Shown here piece by piece: positions 1 to 11,409 of a stretch of DNA of 64,000 nucleotides. The stretch is taken from positions 1-64,000 of the forward strand of contig JAENRP010000081.1 in NCBI GenBank assembly GCA_024741835.1. Direction: 5' to 3'. How positions within the stretch are numbered: position 1 is the stretch's first letter; every line of letters starts with the position of its first letter. Origin of the DNA: Diplocarpon mali (lineage: Eukaryota; Ascomycota; Leotiomycetes; Helotiales; Drepanopezizaceae). The notes under the pieces were generated by a model. That model made no database searches. It was not told the origin of the DNA and saw only the letters and a list, made by a program, of their open reading frames with translations. The translations under genes and the position numbers were made by a program.

Positions 1-430
1 AAAAAAAAACCCTCTCTCCTCTTCCCTATCTTTACAACTTTAGGTACTAACTCTACTTGCACTTATTATTCTTACAAATAGGGATTAGTATTCTCGACCT
101 ATAAGAGTCTTATGTTCTTTACTAATAGTAGCAGGGGCCGCTACTTAAGTTAGTTAGGGCATATATAGAGACCTAAAAGTAGAGGATCTCGTGACATAGG
201 TCATATAGTCAGATGAGGATTAAGAAAGGGGTATATATAGGACTACTATTATACTTAGAGATAGCGCGCAATGCCAACTACCTATTCTACCCCTAACGAG
301 TGATTTGTCCTAGTTCTGTCTTCAGAGAGCCCGCTTGTGGTGCTTCCTCCCTCTTTGTCTTTGGTCTTTACGTAGGCCTATTCTCAGGTGTTGTTCCTGC
401 ATCCTCTTATAGTAGGTATACGCTAGGTTT
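1..430. other. AT-rich degraded sequence left of the Copia remnant
   Basis: No open coding region is seen. The base composition and abundance of TA-rich words match the adjoining retrotransposon remnant, so this is probably more of the same element (upstream pol) too degraded to read. That is an inference; no domain motif was identified here. Confidence 0.4.
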
Positions 431-2091
431 TCAATATCAAGCGCGATAAGTCCGGTAAGGTTGTAAAACGCAAGGCCTAATTAGTTGTATAAGGCTTCTT
501 ATAACGACCTAGTATTGACTTTAATAATATATACTCCTTAGTCGTTCGATATAATAGCTTACGGTTTATTATACTTATCGCACTTACTTAAGAATAGGAT
601 ATGCATTAAGTGGACTTTAATACCGCGTACCTTAATAGCGAACTTAGCTATATAATATACGCCTGCGTCCTGCTAGGCATACCGATAGATAGCGCAATAG
701 TAATATATATTAGACGAGCACTATATAGGCTTAAGCAATCTAGCTGCGAATAGTATAGTATACTATCACAATAGCTTAAGGAATAAAACTTTATTTAAGC
801 TACCTTTAATCTATATATCTTTATCTTACCTAACCTTATTCTAGGTATATACGTCGATAACGTCTTAATAGCTAGGACGACCTCTGCGGTCTTTGCTATA
901 ATCACGCTAACTAGCGCACACTTCAAATTCTGGGATATAGGCAAACCTAAGCTTCTACTTAGGCTTAAGATTAATAATAGCCACCTTTATAATACTCGAC
1001 TGGTCTAGTTATACTAGCGCATATATATTGCAGCTATTCTATAACGCTATAGCATAAGCGACTGCAATAGGAGACTTATACCACTAGATCCAAACTCCTT
1101 TTTACTACGCTCCTTAGCAGACAAACCTATCAATTTCGAATATTAGAAAACGTTCTAATCAATCGTTAGTTCTATCAACTTCCTTGCGATTATTAGCTAT
1201 TTAGATCTATCCTATATAGTTAGCATGCTCGGATTATACAACTCGAACCTATTAGAACTGCACTTGAAAATGGTATATCAGACATTGCGCTATATTTAGG
1301 CAACCCGAAATCTTAGCATCTATATAATTAGCGCATTGCTACTTTATTATCGACTAGCGCAACCTGCAAATGCGATCCAATTAGTTATATACTCTAACGC
1401 CTTATTCGGTTCAGATCCTAATAATTCTAAATCATTTTTAAGATATATACTAAAGATCAACAGTTATACTATCTTATAGTCATCTAAGCGGCAATCTTGC
1501 GTCGCAAAGTCTATTTATAAAGCTGAGTATATAGCAGCATTATACGCCGCTAGCCACTTAGTATAGGCTTATCAAGCGATTAGTAAACTTATTAGCAGCT
1601 CTACTACTTTACTAATAATTAGTGTACATCTTATAGTTGATAATAAACCCGCTATCGCATTAACTAAGGATCAATAGATAAGCAATCGCTCGAAGCATAT
1701 TAACGTTTACTACTATTTCATTCGTAAACGATTCGCTAATAGTAAGTATAACCTATCTTACATTTCATTAGCAGAGAACCTAGCCGATATCTGCATCAAA
1801 TCACTCTCTTATCTTACACTTATTCTCTTAAGAGACTAGATTTTTATAGCGTCTAGAGCTAATGGACAACTATATACTTATTTAAGGAACTAGTAGTAGA
1901 TGTTTATATCTAAGGGACTATTAGAAGGAGCCATCTCACACCTAGTTACTACTCTACTAATATATAAAGGAGTTGCAGTTTGACCTATCCCAATTAGGTT
2001 TAGCGTATTTCTATATAAGTAGCTTTAGAGTTGCTCCTTAGCTCTTCTTCTTCAATTCAATCAATTCTACTTCTTCAATAGAACTTCAACA
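430..2091 (+). mobile_element. Degenerate Ty1/Copia LTR retrotransposon (RT and RNase H remnant)
   Basis: Reading one frame from about 541 gives recognisable Copia pol blocks broken by stop codons. They are VVRYNSLRFI (541-570), a DFNTAYLN block (613-636) matching the usual DVKTAFLNG, LYRLKQSS (about 728-751), and the catalytic box as YVDNVLIA (850-873), where the family has YVDD. Near 1507-1560 comes the RNase H-like block KSIYKAEYIAALYAASH. All blocks stay in the same frame, so damage is by substitution (TAG/TAA stops, many at expected Trp or Gln positions) and not by indels. That is the expected outcome of repeat-induced point mutation. The 5' LTR and gag/integrase lie outside the window or are unreadable. 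The element is non-functional. Confidence 0.85.
1919..2091 (+). repeat. Putative 3' LTR of the Copia remnant
   Basis: After the RNase H region and a purine-rich stretch (AAGGGAC just before 1919), a 173-bp segment starts TATTAGAAGG and ends CTTCAACA. These ends look like a TGTTAGAAG...CTTCAACA LTR whose first G has mutated to A. The mate LTR is outside the window, so the boundaries are inferred from the terminal motifs only. Confidence 0.5.
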
Positions 2092-3211
2092 AATGTCGCT
2101 CTAATATCGCTCTTTCAGGACTACTCTGATCTTGGACCAAAGACACTTCTTCATTCTTCGTCAGTTTGGCCGGCATAAATTTCGACTCTTCGTGCCACAG
2201 AAATCCGGAAGCATTCCACGAACGCTTGATATGGATGGCATTATCACAAACGGGACGCCTTTGCCAGGTTCATTGGGAGCTGATGGCACGATATGGTACT
2301 CTTTACTCGTGTTGATGCCTCATTCAGGTGAAAGAAGCCCGGATCAACTGCTGGCCCTCTCGGAGTCTCCGTACATTACCCACACAGTACTGCTCAAGCC
2401 TGAGTCAAAATGCAAATCCAAGTGTTGTTGTTGTCGTTGGTACTTACAGGCTCTATTTTCCCCTATGTGCTTGTCTTCTTCGTCGTGGGTAGCTCTAGAA
2501 CTCGAGCATTTAACAAACCACCCCCTCCTGCTACCTCTCTCGTGTCTGTTCAGCTGCACTGGGGTAAGAGCTTCAGGAGTTGTAAACATCAAACTCAGGA
2601 CTCCCGAACCTGGGAACAAGCCCTTCCTGGTTATACAGTCTGTCAGGGTTGAATGACACAGCATCTGACTGGGCACTATGTAAACACTCGTACCAGCAGT
2701 CATGACCTGGGACTCCAGAGCCTAAACTCTTCGAGATCTTGCACTGCAGGCAATGTGTTCCTCCTCGGCATTCTTTCATGACGCCAAGTATCCAAGCTGT
2801 GTTCATCAAACAAACATAGCTATTGAGAGCCAAGAGCAGATATGTTGTACATAGAACTAGTGTGTACCTTACCTACACCCCCAAGATCAGCTACCGAGTT
2901 CCTCGTACAGGAGCTCCCTCTGACAGAATCTAAAGGTGTAGATTCTGAGATCTATGGAGCTGCAGGAGTATATATACAAGGTACGACTACATAAGCCAAT
3001 CCTTGTATATTCTAACACCCTCAAGCGGGTCCTTATGTCGGATCTGCGGGAAAGCTCATCCCTGCAGCCGTATCGCCTCTAGTGACCGTAGCTCAACTTC
3101 AAGGTATCATAGTAAGGTACATAGATGACTTCACTTCACAAAGCCCTCCTCTCCTCTCTTCTGCTAAATCATCCTCTCAATTCCGCATAATTGACTTTCA
3201 ACATTACAATC
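2092..3211. other. Intergenic, no supported gene
   Basis: Several short ORFs exist on both strands (for example 2410-2652 on + with a hydrophobic N-terminus, and 2573-2833 on - with several Cys). None shows a recognisable domain or a consistent exon chain. The right end is presumably the promoter and leader of the alpha-mannosidase gene. Confidence 0.5.
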
Positions 3212-6200
3212 ATGGGAGGAGAAACAACTGCAACCGCGAAGCCCAGGAGCACTTACCCAAAACTCTCGGACCATCCAGTTGGGCAATGGATTCCAAATAT
3301 CTACAGAGATCGCATCGCCGCCTTCTATGGTGGGGGGCAGTATGAGACCAAGAATTTGCGAGCGTAAGCCTACAACCTTCTCTACTGTGTCTCGAGCTAA
3401 CTAGACCACGAAGGATGCTGGATGAAGGTGTTGCATCCGGATCACCACATGTCGAGCTCTCAGTCTGGGATGCTCCCGACCTTTCTCGGCCAACCTTCAA
3501 AGACGCCACTAGTCACGAATTTAAGAAGACTTCGGTCGGAGAATGGTTCGGCCCATCGTGGTCGACCCATTGGTTCAAGGTGCAACTTACTCTACCCTCC
3601 AATCTCGTCGAGAAGGAACTTCTGGAACTACACTGGGATGCCAACAATGAGGGGATGGTATGGACAGATGATGGCAAACCGCTTCAAGGATTGACAGGGG
3701 GTGGAGAAAGGATAGAGTGGGTCATCCCTGACGCGTTTAGAGATGGAAAGAAGCACACCATCTACATTGAAATGGCATGTAACGGTATGTTCGGAAATGC
3801 ACCAGGTGGAGACTCCATCCAACCTCCGGATCCAAACAAATACTTCCAGCTCAGCAAAGCGGATATCGTAGCTGTCAACGTTGAAGCTCGCCAGCTATGG
3901 ATTGATATATGGATCATTGGAGATGCTGCCCGAGAGTTTCCGACCGACTCCTGGGAACAGCACAAAGCATTGAAGGTGGCCATTGCAATTATCGAAGCGT
4001 TCGAGTTGGGCAATCAAGACTCAATCGTCAAAGGGCGTAAGATTGCTCAAGAGTATCTGGGCAAGAATGTCAGCTCTTCCAAAGTATACGAAACCGGAAC
4101 TGCCCCCATTGTTTACGGCATCGGCCATTGTCATATTGACACATGTTGGTTATGGCCTTGGGCGGAAACAAAGCGAAAGGTTGCGAGATCTTGGTCGAAT
4201 CAGTGCGATTTGATGGATCGCTATCCGGAGCATAGATTCTCCGTCTCACAGGCTCAGCAGTATAAGTGGCTCAAGCAGTACTATCCGTATGTGTTTGACC
4301 GTGTCAAGGAGAAGGTCAAGAAAGGCCGCTTCCAGCCTGTCGGTGGTAGCTGGGTTGAGCATGACACCAACATGCCGAGTGGTGAATCACTTGTTCGCCA
4401 ATTCGTATATGGTCAACGGTTCTTTGAAAGCAACTTTGGGGAGAGGTGCCGCACTTTTTGGCTTCCAGACACCTTTGGATATTCTAGTCAGCTTCCACAA
4501 CTATGCAGATTGGCGGGGATGACCCGATTCTTTACTCAGAAATTGAGCTGGAATAACATCAACAGATTCCCTCATACTACATTCAATTGGGTTGCTCTGG
4601 ATGGCAGTCAAGTTATTTGCCATATGGCTCCTTCAGAGACTTATACCGCCGAAGCTAATTTTGGAGATGTGAAGAGATCTGTAACCCAACACAAGTCCAT
4701 GGATCAAGATGAGACTTCCTTACTTGTCTTTGGCAAGGGTGATGGAGGCGGAGGACCTACCTGGCAGCATTTGGAGAAGCTCCGAAGATGTCGTGGAATG
4801 AGCGACACCGTTGGTATGCTACCTAGAGTGCACATGGGTGACTCGGTGGAAGACTTCTTTGACCGCCTCGAGAAGAAGGTTGCCGAAGGTCTTGACTTTG
4901 TAACCTGGTATGGTGAGCTTTACTTTGAGCTGCACAGAGGTACCTATACCACCCAAGCGAACAACAAGCGTAACAATAGAAATTCGGAAATACTGCTCCG
5001 AGATGTCGAGTTGTTGGCAACTCTTGCTAGTATCAACTCTGGGTACAAGTATCCAAAGGAGAAAATTGATGACATGTGGGAAGCGGTCCTTCTCTGTCAA
5101 TTCCATGATTGCCTTCCCGGTAGTTCCATCGAAATGTGTTACGACGACAGCGACGAGGTGAGTTCTATCTTCGAATAGTGCTTAGCGGCGAGTAGATTTT
5201 AACAAAGGTACAGCTCTATGCAAAGGTGTTCGAGACTGGAGAAAGCATTCTCAAGGAACTGGAAGAGGTCATCGGTGTCCATAGTGTTAGCAAGATTAGG
5301 TCAAAGGATAACTTGGTCGCCATGAACACTATGCCATGGCACCGGAGAGAAGTCATCTCAATTGGCGGAGGTCAAGCAGGAGTTGCTTGCGGCGACGGGC
5401 AATTGCTGAACGTCAAGCCTTTTAAGATTACCGAGACTCCCGAGGTGACTGTCAAAGAAGTCGAGAGCGGAGTTTTCGTATTGCAGAACGAACAGCTGCG
5501 AGTGCAGGTTGAAAGTGGTACCATCACTTCTCTTTACGATCTCAAGGCGGACAGAGAGGTCATTGCAGAGGGGAAAAAGGGCAACCAATTCGTCATATTT
5601 GACGACAAACCTCTTTACTGGCAAGCCTGGGATGTCGAAGTCTTCCACCTGGACTCTCGAAAGGAGCTGTCGTCTGGTGTCACCAAGATCGCTCAGCAAG
5701 ATGCTCACCGAGTCAGCGTTATGACTGAGACTAAAATTAGTGAGAAAAGTTGGGCTCGGACATATATTACTCTCTCAGCTGCCTTCAAGGGACAGCAGGC
5801 TTATGTTGAGATGCATAGCGAGGTCGAGTGGCGAGAGGACATGAAGTTTCTCAAGGTCGAGTTCCCGGTCAATATCAGGAACACCGAGGCTTCGTACGAG
5901 ACCCAGTATGGCGTCGTGCGAAGACCGACGCATTACAACACGACGTGGGCCTGCTTTTACACCTATTTTCTAGAAGTTTTGCTAACATTGCGAACAGCTG
6001 GGACATGGCAAAATTTGAGGTCTGCTGCCACAAATTCGCCGATCTTTCTGAGCACGGTTATGGTGTATCGATTCTAAACGATAGCAAATACGGGTTTGCT
6101 ACTTGTGGTAATTTGATGCGTCTGTCACTGCTCCGTGCTCCTAAAGCGCCAGATGCACACGCGGATATGGGCCGTCATCATATTCGTTGGGCTATTCTAC

Positions 6201-6607
6201 CTCACCAAGGTGACCTTGGATCCACAACAGTTCGCACTGCATACAACTTCAATAACCCGTTGAAACTCGCTCAGTCATCAAAGAAGCTTGAAGCTTCTGC
6301 TTTCAGTAGTCCTATCAAGGTTACCGGTAACCCATCGCTGATTCTTGATTGTGTTAAGAGAGGGGAAGATGACAAGGATGTCAGCCGTGGCGAATTGGCA
6401 AAGCGAAAGGGCAAGAGTGTAATCTTGCGCATCTACGACAGCTTGGGAGGCACGAGCAAGGGTACGATCGAGACAACGTTGGATGTGAAGAGGGTTTGGA
6501 AAACCAACATTCTGGAAGATGACGAGGGCGAAGTCAAGATTGAGAACGGCAAGGTTGAAATCAGCTTGAGACCTTTCGAGGTTGCGACATTCCGACTGCA
6601 GCTGTAA
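3212..6607 (+). CDS. AMS1: Vacuolar/cytosolic alpha-mannosidase, GH38 (Ams1 type)
   Basis: Spliced model 3212-3363, 3414-5157, 5208-5944, 5998-6607 gives 1080 aa, matching the roughly 1083 aa of yeast Ams1. The introns are 50, 50 and 53 bp and all joins keep frame. GH38 motifs are visible: GHCHIDTCWLWPW (metal-binding HxD, around residue 285), FWLPDTFGYSSQLPQ (Asp nucleophile, around 400) and, after intron 3, VRRPTHYNTTWDMAKFEVC. The enzyme hydrolyses alpha-mannosidic bonds of free oligosaccharides in the vacuole and is usually delivered by the Cvt/autophagy route. There is no signal peptide, as expected for that route. The start MGGETTATAK is chosen because the upstream sequence has no in-frame coding and the first intron restores a typical N-terminus. 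Assignment is firm; regulation is not visible. Confidence 0.95.
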
Positions 6608-7073
6608 AATTCAAGGAGAGAATATCGCTAGATAGGTTGCTTTTCCTCTTGAATAAGACTATTCAGCTAATCGGTTTCGCTTCTCCGGCTGTTACATGAG
6701 GTCTTTGTGATCCAGACCACAGGTGACTCCGATGTTAGCTTCCTTCCCACCTCGGATCTTTGGATTACGACTCAAGATTATGGCGAATTGATGTTCCCTA
6801 TGCATTCCATGCAATTGGCTAGCCCAATATCATGCTACTTTTTCGGTAACAGACTGGCGATCCAGAGAAGGCCGCACAGTAACGCAGGCAGAAGACTCGT
6901 CGTTGGACCATGTGGGCAAATTCTGTCAGGAAATTTGAGATTGCAGTTGCCCCGACTCTCCGAGGGATTGGCTTGCCCGCATACCTAGAATTCTAGACCA
7001 GCCACACAGTATACATAGATAGGTCTGCTCCTCTCTTCTAAATTTCTTGCCTTCTCTTCCCTGCTATGATTTT
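6608..7073. other. Convergent 3' intergenic region
   Basis: Lies between the stop of the alpha-mannosidase (+) and the last micro-exon of the next gene (-). A 93-codon ORF at 6707-6988 has no recognisable features and is probably chance. Presumably holds both 3' UTRs. Confidence 0.5.
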
Positions 7074-8768
7074 CTACAGCCATTCCGCCACTCTCCCATC
7101 TGCAATACCCTATTAGGATATTATCCAATGTCACCAAGAGCGCTGCATACCTGGACTCTGATCCGTAATCCCCACAACGACAATTCTCCTCCTCAAGCTT
7201 TCCCTCCTCTTCTCTTCCCTACTGACACCGACCACGCTCTTCTTCACCTTGCCGACCACGCTCTCCATGAAACCGTTCTTGGGGGTAGCAGGGGTAGCAG
7301 GGCCCTCGGGCCTCCTCTCACTATTGGTAATCACAAGTTTCTCGCTCGACGGTGGATAAACCTTGCTCTTGTGCGTCGGCGAGGTCGGAGATAGGTGCTT
7401 GATGGTGTTCGATAGCTGGCGCGTGAAGCTACGGGATGTAGACGGTGATGGCACGGTGTCCGCTGCTTCTCCGTGTTCTTCCTCGGCTGGCGCCATGTTG
7501 CTGCTGAAACCGGATGCTCCACTTGGGGATCGGCTGAACGGGAACGGGCTCTTCAGCGGATGTCTCCCCGAACCGAAGATCCTCCTCGCGGTCTTTGAGC
7601 TCGGTAAGCTCCCCAAGGGAGGGGAGAGCGCTACGTGGTCCGACTCCATGGTAAACATGGGGCTTACCGGCGTCGCGGAGGGTTTACTATCACTCGGGTC
7701 TCCTTTTGTGCTCAGATCATAGATTCCCCACTCCAGTGAATCTCTGGCCGAGCGGAAGAAGGAGGCCTTCTTGGGACTAGCGACCTTGATATTCTGTGGT
7801 TTTGCCCTCTCTCTCCCTTCCGTCCTGAGGCTTGACTTCAGAGGCAAAGCCAGGGGGTTGGGATTCTTGGGAACATGTATCGTTGGGCCTGTATCCACAA
7901 GGGTATGGGAGGATGTGTGCACCCCGGCTGCGACACCCCTCTGGCCACTTGAACAGCGAAGGTTTTCTTGAGCAAGAATTTCTGGCAGGGCCAGGATCTC
8001 GGTCGAATGGGTTGACTCGCCTGCTTGGACAGTTGGTCGTTGAAGCTCTTCCTGCTCGTGTGCCAACGCCGGCTGCGTTACCCCGGCTTGCGAAGCGACC
8101 ATCTTGTTCTTTGCAACGTCGCGCGTGTTTGAGGATCTGGAGCTATGCTTCGACATGTTGTATATCGACGAAGGGAGCTGCTCTCCCTCATCATTTGACG
8201 ACTGCACAAAGTCGGGGCTTGGAATTTTAGGTGTTCCGGTCTCTTCGGGCTGGAAGCCAACTTCGTCCTGACTGTAAACGCTGCCCGAGCTACTCGACGA
8301 GACTCTACGTAGGGGAGATTGCGGTGGCGTGGGTATTTGCTGGTGCTCTTTGGGAAGAGCACTCTCGAATCTGGGATCGAAACCAGTCAGTTGGAGGATT
8401 TTCTGGGAAGATGTTGTCATAGGAGGTGTCGGAGAAAGCGGCCGTTGGAAGCTTGGTGAGCTCAGTGGTTGTGTTGGTGATCGTGGTGGACCGTAGCTGA
8501 CTGGATCGAGGTTTGAACCGACTCTCCGGCCAACAGTACGCGGCGAGTATGGTGGTATGTCGTTGGCGGTCGCCCGTGCTCGCGTTTGATCGTGCCATAT
8601 TTGACTCCGTTGCGGGTTCTTGCGCGGTATCTGGGGCAGCTCTTTACTTTCGTAATTGGCCGCAAAGCGAGGGCCTGATGCAGTTGGATCTTCCATCCCG
8701 CGCCCCATGTTCGTCAAATCTCCGGGATGGAATGAGAAGGGCCTCGGTGGAACTGTAGGTGAACCCAT
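7074..8768 (-). CDS. Conserved Ser/Pro-rich protein of unknown function
   Basis: The product is 547 aa if started at the Met at 8768 (MGSPTVPPRP); a Met 23 codons upstream (8837) is also open. It is largely disordered, rich in Ser, Pro and Arg, with many SP/TP sites, suggesting regulation by phosphorylation. The C-terminus carries a compact basic block: SVVGVSREEKRRES, then IVVVGITDQSP. Reading through gives a tail of GMQRSW. Splicing a 51-bp intron (7150-7100; donor GTATGC, acceptor TTGCAG) adds a 26-nt last exon ending DGRVAEWL, which reads as a natural continuation and resembles the tail I recall for related Pezizomycotina proteins. Function is unknown and no catalytic domain is seen. The transcript ends tail-to-tail with the alpha-mannosidase gene. 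Confidence 0.75.
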
Positions 8769-9535
8769 GATATACAAATGAGAGCTGCGCAACTTCGCAA
8801 TGTAGACTCGGGGTGGAGAGCGCTCGCAGGATAGCAATTGTATCGGCCAGGATTCGAGAGGGACAAAGAGATACCCGTGTCTGGGATCGAATGCGGAACA
8901 TTATGAAGCTTTGTCTAGGCTGGGCACACTATGTCCAGCGCTTGATGCTACCGGCGGACAAAGGACTCCCTTGCGTCAGAAACTCTAGCTTTGACTGAAA
9001 GAAGCATGAAGGATTGTACAAACGACAAGATGGGGGAAGCAATTCAACGAGTTGATAATTCGAATCCCATCAAACGCCCTGTGTCTGGCTGTGCGTTCGA
9101 TCTTACAGTGCAGTCTCGAAGACAATCTATAACGAGGAAGAAATGCTCAAAGTGTGCCTACTTGGCGCTAATCCGTATTAGGATGAGTTACTTGCGAAGA
9201 TGTAAACAAGCACGCGGTGACGGTGGGGAGGCGTGGAAAATCGCAATCGTGATGGAAAGTTAATGCCATTTTCCTCTGCCGATTAAGATGAATTGCAGTT
9301 GGAAATAAATGTAGGGGCCTCTAGTGAAGCTTTCTATCCTCAGATGCACCGAGCAGCACATTCCGAGCCTTTCTCAGCTGACATGGGGACTCTTTAATGC
9401 ATAAATATCCGCAGAAAAAGGGAGGCAACGGGTCAATTGGGTAGTATCTGTAGGGCTCTGTCGTTTGAGTACTGGATTCCTGAAATATAGAAACCAACCC
9501 GTGGTTACTCTCTCCCTGCGCCGCTCCTAACGACC
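8769..9535. other. Intergenic, promoter side of the Ser/Pro-rich gene
   Basis: Small ORFs (8991-9263 on +, 9321-9539 on -) show no domain and no splice chain. The left part is likely the promoter and leader of the minus-strand gene; the right part flanks the NmrA-like pseudogene. Confidence 0.5.
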
Positions 9536-10558
9536 TCAAAATCCGTCACTGAGCGCTGGATTCTTGCGGCCAAAGATCGATGCTACCAGCTGCTCCACGT
9601 CCTGCTCGGACACTCTAGTTATTCCCAGCGTGCTATTAGGGACCCGCTCTAACGTGTGTCCATACTCTGGTGCAAAGACTGTCCTGGCCAAGAACGCAAG
9701 CATGGTCAACGGACCTACGCTGTCTTCATGAACTTGAGCTCAGGCATCCTCCTCGAGCTCTGCCGTACTGATAGTCGTCAACTGCTATTCTTCTCCTGGA
9801 TTCTGTGCTTGAGCCAGTTTCAGGAGCTGATTCTGAGAGACATCTATGTCTTTGACCCGGATAGCACGATCCGATGTCTCACGGGGATGTTTCAGGATCC
9901 TCCTCACTGCTTTCCCAACTTTAGAAAGTCTGCAGGCAGTGAAAATCCGGCCGCCACCGTCGTAGATGTCTGCCTTGCGTTCCTTGTAGTTGAAAAATAT
10001 TCCCTTTCTTAAACCCCCTGGGGCACACGCGGAAGTTAGCAAATGCGTGATCAAGAATATTTCAGGAAGAAGAAGAACAGGGCAGCGCGAGTTCTGTAGG
10101 CCTCTTACGGGGAAAAAATAGCCCCCATTATCTACAATCAAGGAACGGTCCGGTTGTACAGCAGTGTGTAGCTGATGGCCCCCTTCACAGCCAATGTGTC
10201 GAGGTGCTCTTGTATCTCGACCTTGGCGGCGTAAACAGGAAGCTTTGTCGTTTTCGCATTCTTCGTATCGTTTCCAAACTCAGATGGGATGACTCTTTTG
10301 ACTCCAGCTTCCTCTGCGGCGTCTATGAGGAGTCGTTGTGCGGAGACGACTGGGCTGGCAATGGCAGAGACAAGAGCATCTTGTCCTGCGAGAGCCTCTA
10401 TCAAGGATTTGAGGTTTGTGTAGTTGGATTTTGCGAATTTTACTTCAGCAGGGAAGATGTGGTTGCCGGGTTCGCGTGTCAGGACAGTCACCTCAAAAAG
10501 CCTGGGTTCGAGGAGCTCTTTCAAGATAGCAGAGCCTAGGTATCCAGCCGCCTCACCT
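9536..10558 (-). pseudogene. NmrA-like / isoflavone-reductase-type NAD(P)-binding protein, broken
   Basis: Two minus-strand segments together read as an NmrA-family protein. The first (10558-10138) has the Rossmann glycine stretch GYLGSAILKELL, then FEVTVLTREP, RVIPSEFGND and SYTLLYN. The second, after a well-formed 118-bp intron (10135-10018), has GLRKGIFFNYKERKADIYDGG and LKHPRETSDR; that junction restores the family's DWG. Defects: one extra C near 10151 shifts the frame just before the expected NGPFLDW; an in-frame TAG lies at 9787-9785 where GEEW is expected; a TGA lies at 9742-9740; and no start codon or first strand precedes AAGYLGS. Coding-like sequence continues to a stop at 9538. 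Live homologues are oxidoreductase-like or redox-sensing proteins. Alternatively some lesions could be assembly errors, but three independent ones make decay more likely. Confidence 0.8.
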
Positions 10559-11409
10559 CAATTAGCAAGTGTACTTGAAGGACCATATTGAGATGCTCAC
10601 TCCACTCTCTTGATACTGGTTCCCTAAGGCATATCTGAAGTGGCTGGCTGGCGTTTACTAGGTCAAGAATAAAAGTAACAATGACAGTGAAGGAAGAACC
10701 AATGAAGCGGGAATAAGGTCGGACGACGACGTTCATACACCGTTGTCTGATGAAATCAGCAAGAAATCACAAGCAAGAGGGTAAACGGGGGTAATGGAGC
10801 TCCAATCGCCCTGTGCCGTAAGTCAGGAGTGATTTTGAATATCCGACCCTTCTCCATCCGTACCAGCACGGCTGCCTGCAGCGACTTGACTCAAATTGGG
10901 CCACTCCGTTGCTTGCCGTCGACAGCTTCTTAAATTTCAGGACGATGGGAGTGCCACTTCATATATATTATATATTCATATATATTCATATATATTCATA
11001 CTACGACTCTGACACTGCTCCTGAGAGTCCTCTCGAAGAAAGGCTGGTTCGAAATGTCAAAAGACAGAGAAAGGATCAGATCATGAATTTGCCTCTCTTG
11101 CCTCCTCCCTTCTCCCCAAGCGGCGAGGCGGGTGGTGGAAATCTCATCGAGACTCCCCTTTGACCGGCAGTTTCTGTCGGCTAAGCTCATTTGATCGAGC
11201 GGATGGGTGCAGGTTCATCGGCATGATTGACTTCCTGGGGGCACATCAGTTCCAGGTTGTGAGACGTCGGCAGCAAGCGAGACATCGAACGTACTACCTC
11301 ATGTTATGTGTAATAACCATAGGGTACAAAAGGTACAATCAATGTAAACTTCGCCAATCTCCACTCCCTGTTTGCGCAACATGTCATCACATCCATAGAG
11401 ACTCTGCAC
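10559..11409. other. Intergenic with an AT microsatellite
   Basis: No gene is supported. The stretch holds a TATATTCATA repeat near 10959-11000 and the downstream flank of the PLP-enzyme gene. ORFs here are short and featureless. Confidence 0.5.
10959..11000. repeat. TATATTCATA tandem repeat
   Basis: Three exact head-to-tail copies of the 10-bp unit TATATTCATA occupy 10971-11000, preceded by an imperfect copy of the same words. A simple sequence repeat in non-coding DNA. Confidence 0.9.

Noticed and set aside
2132..2656. 174-aa ORF next to the Copia LTR
   Set aside because: No domain, no splice chain, Cys-run low complexity (KCKSKCCCCR) and overlapping ORFs on both strands. Not supportable as a gene.
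9050..9090. TTCGAATCCC, a T-loop-like string suggesting a tRNA
   Set aside because: No matching acceptor, D-arm or anticodon arm can be folded around it.
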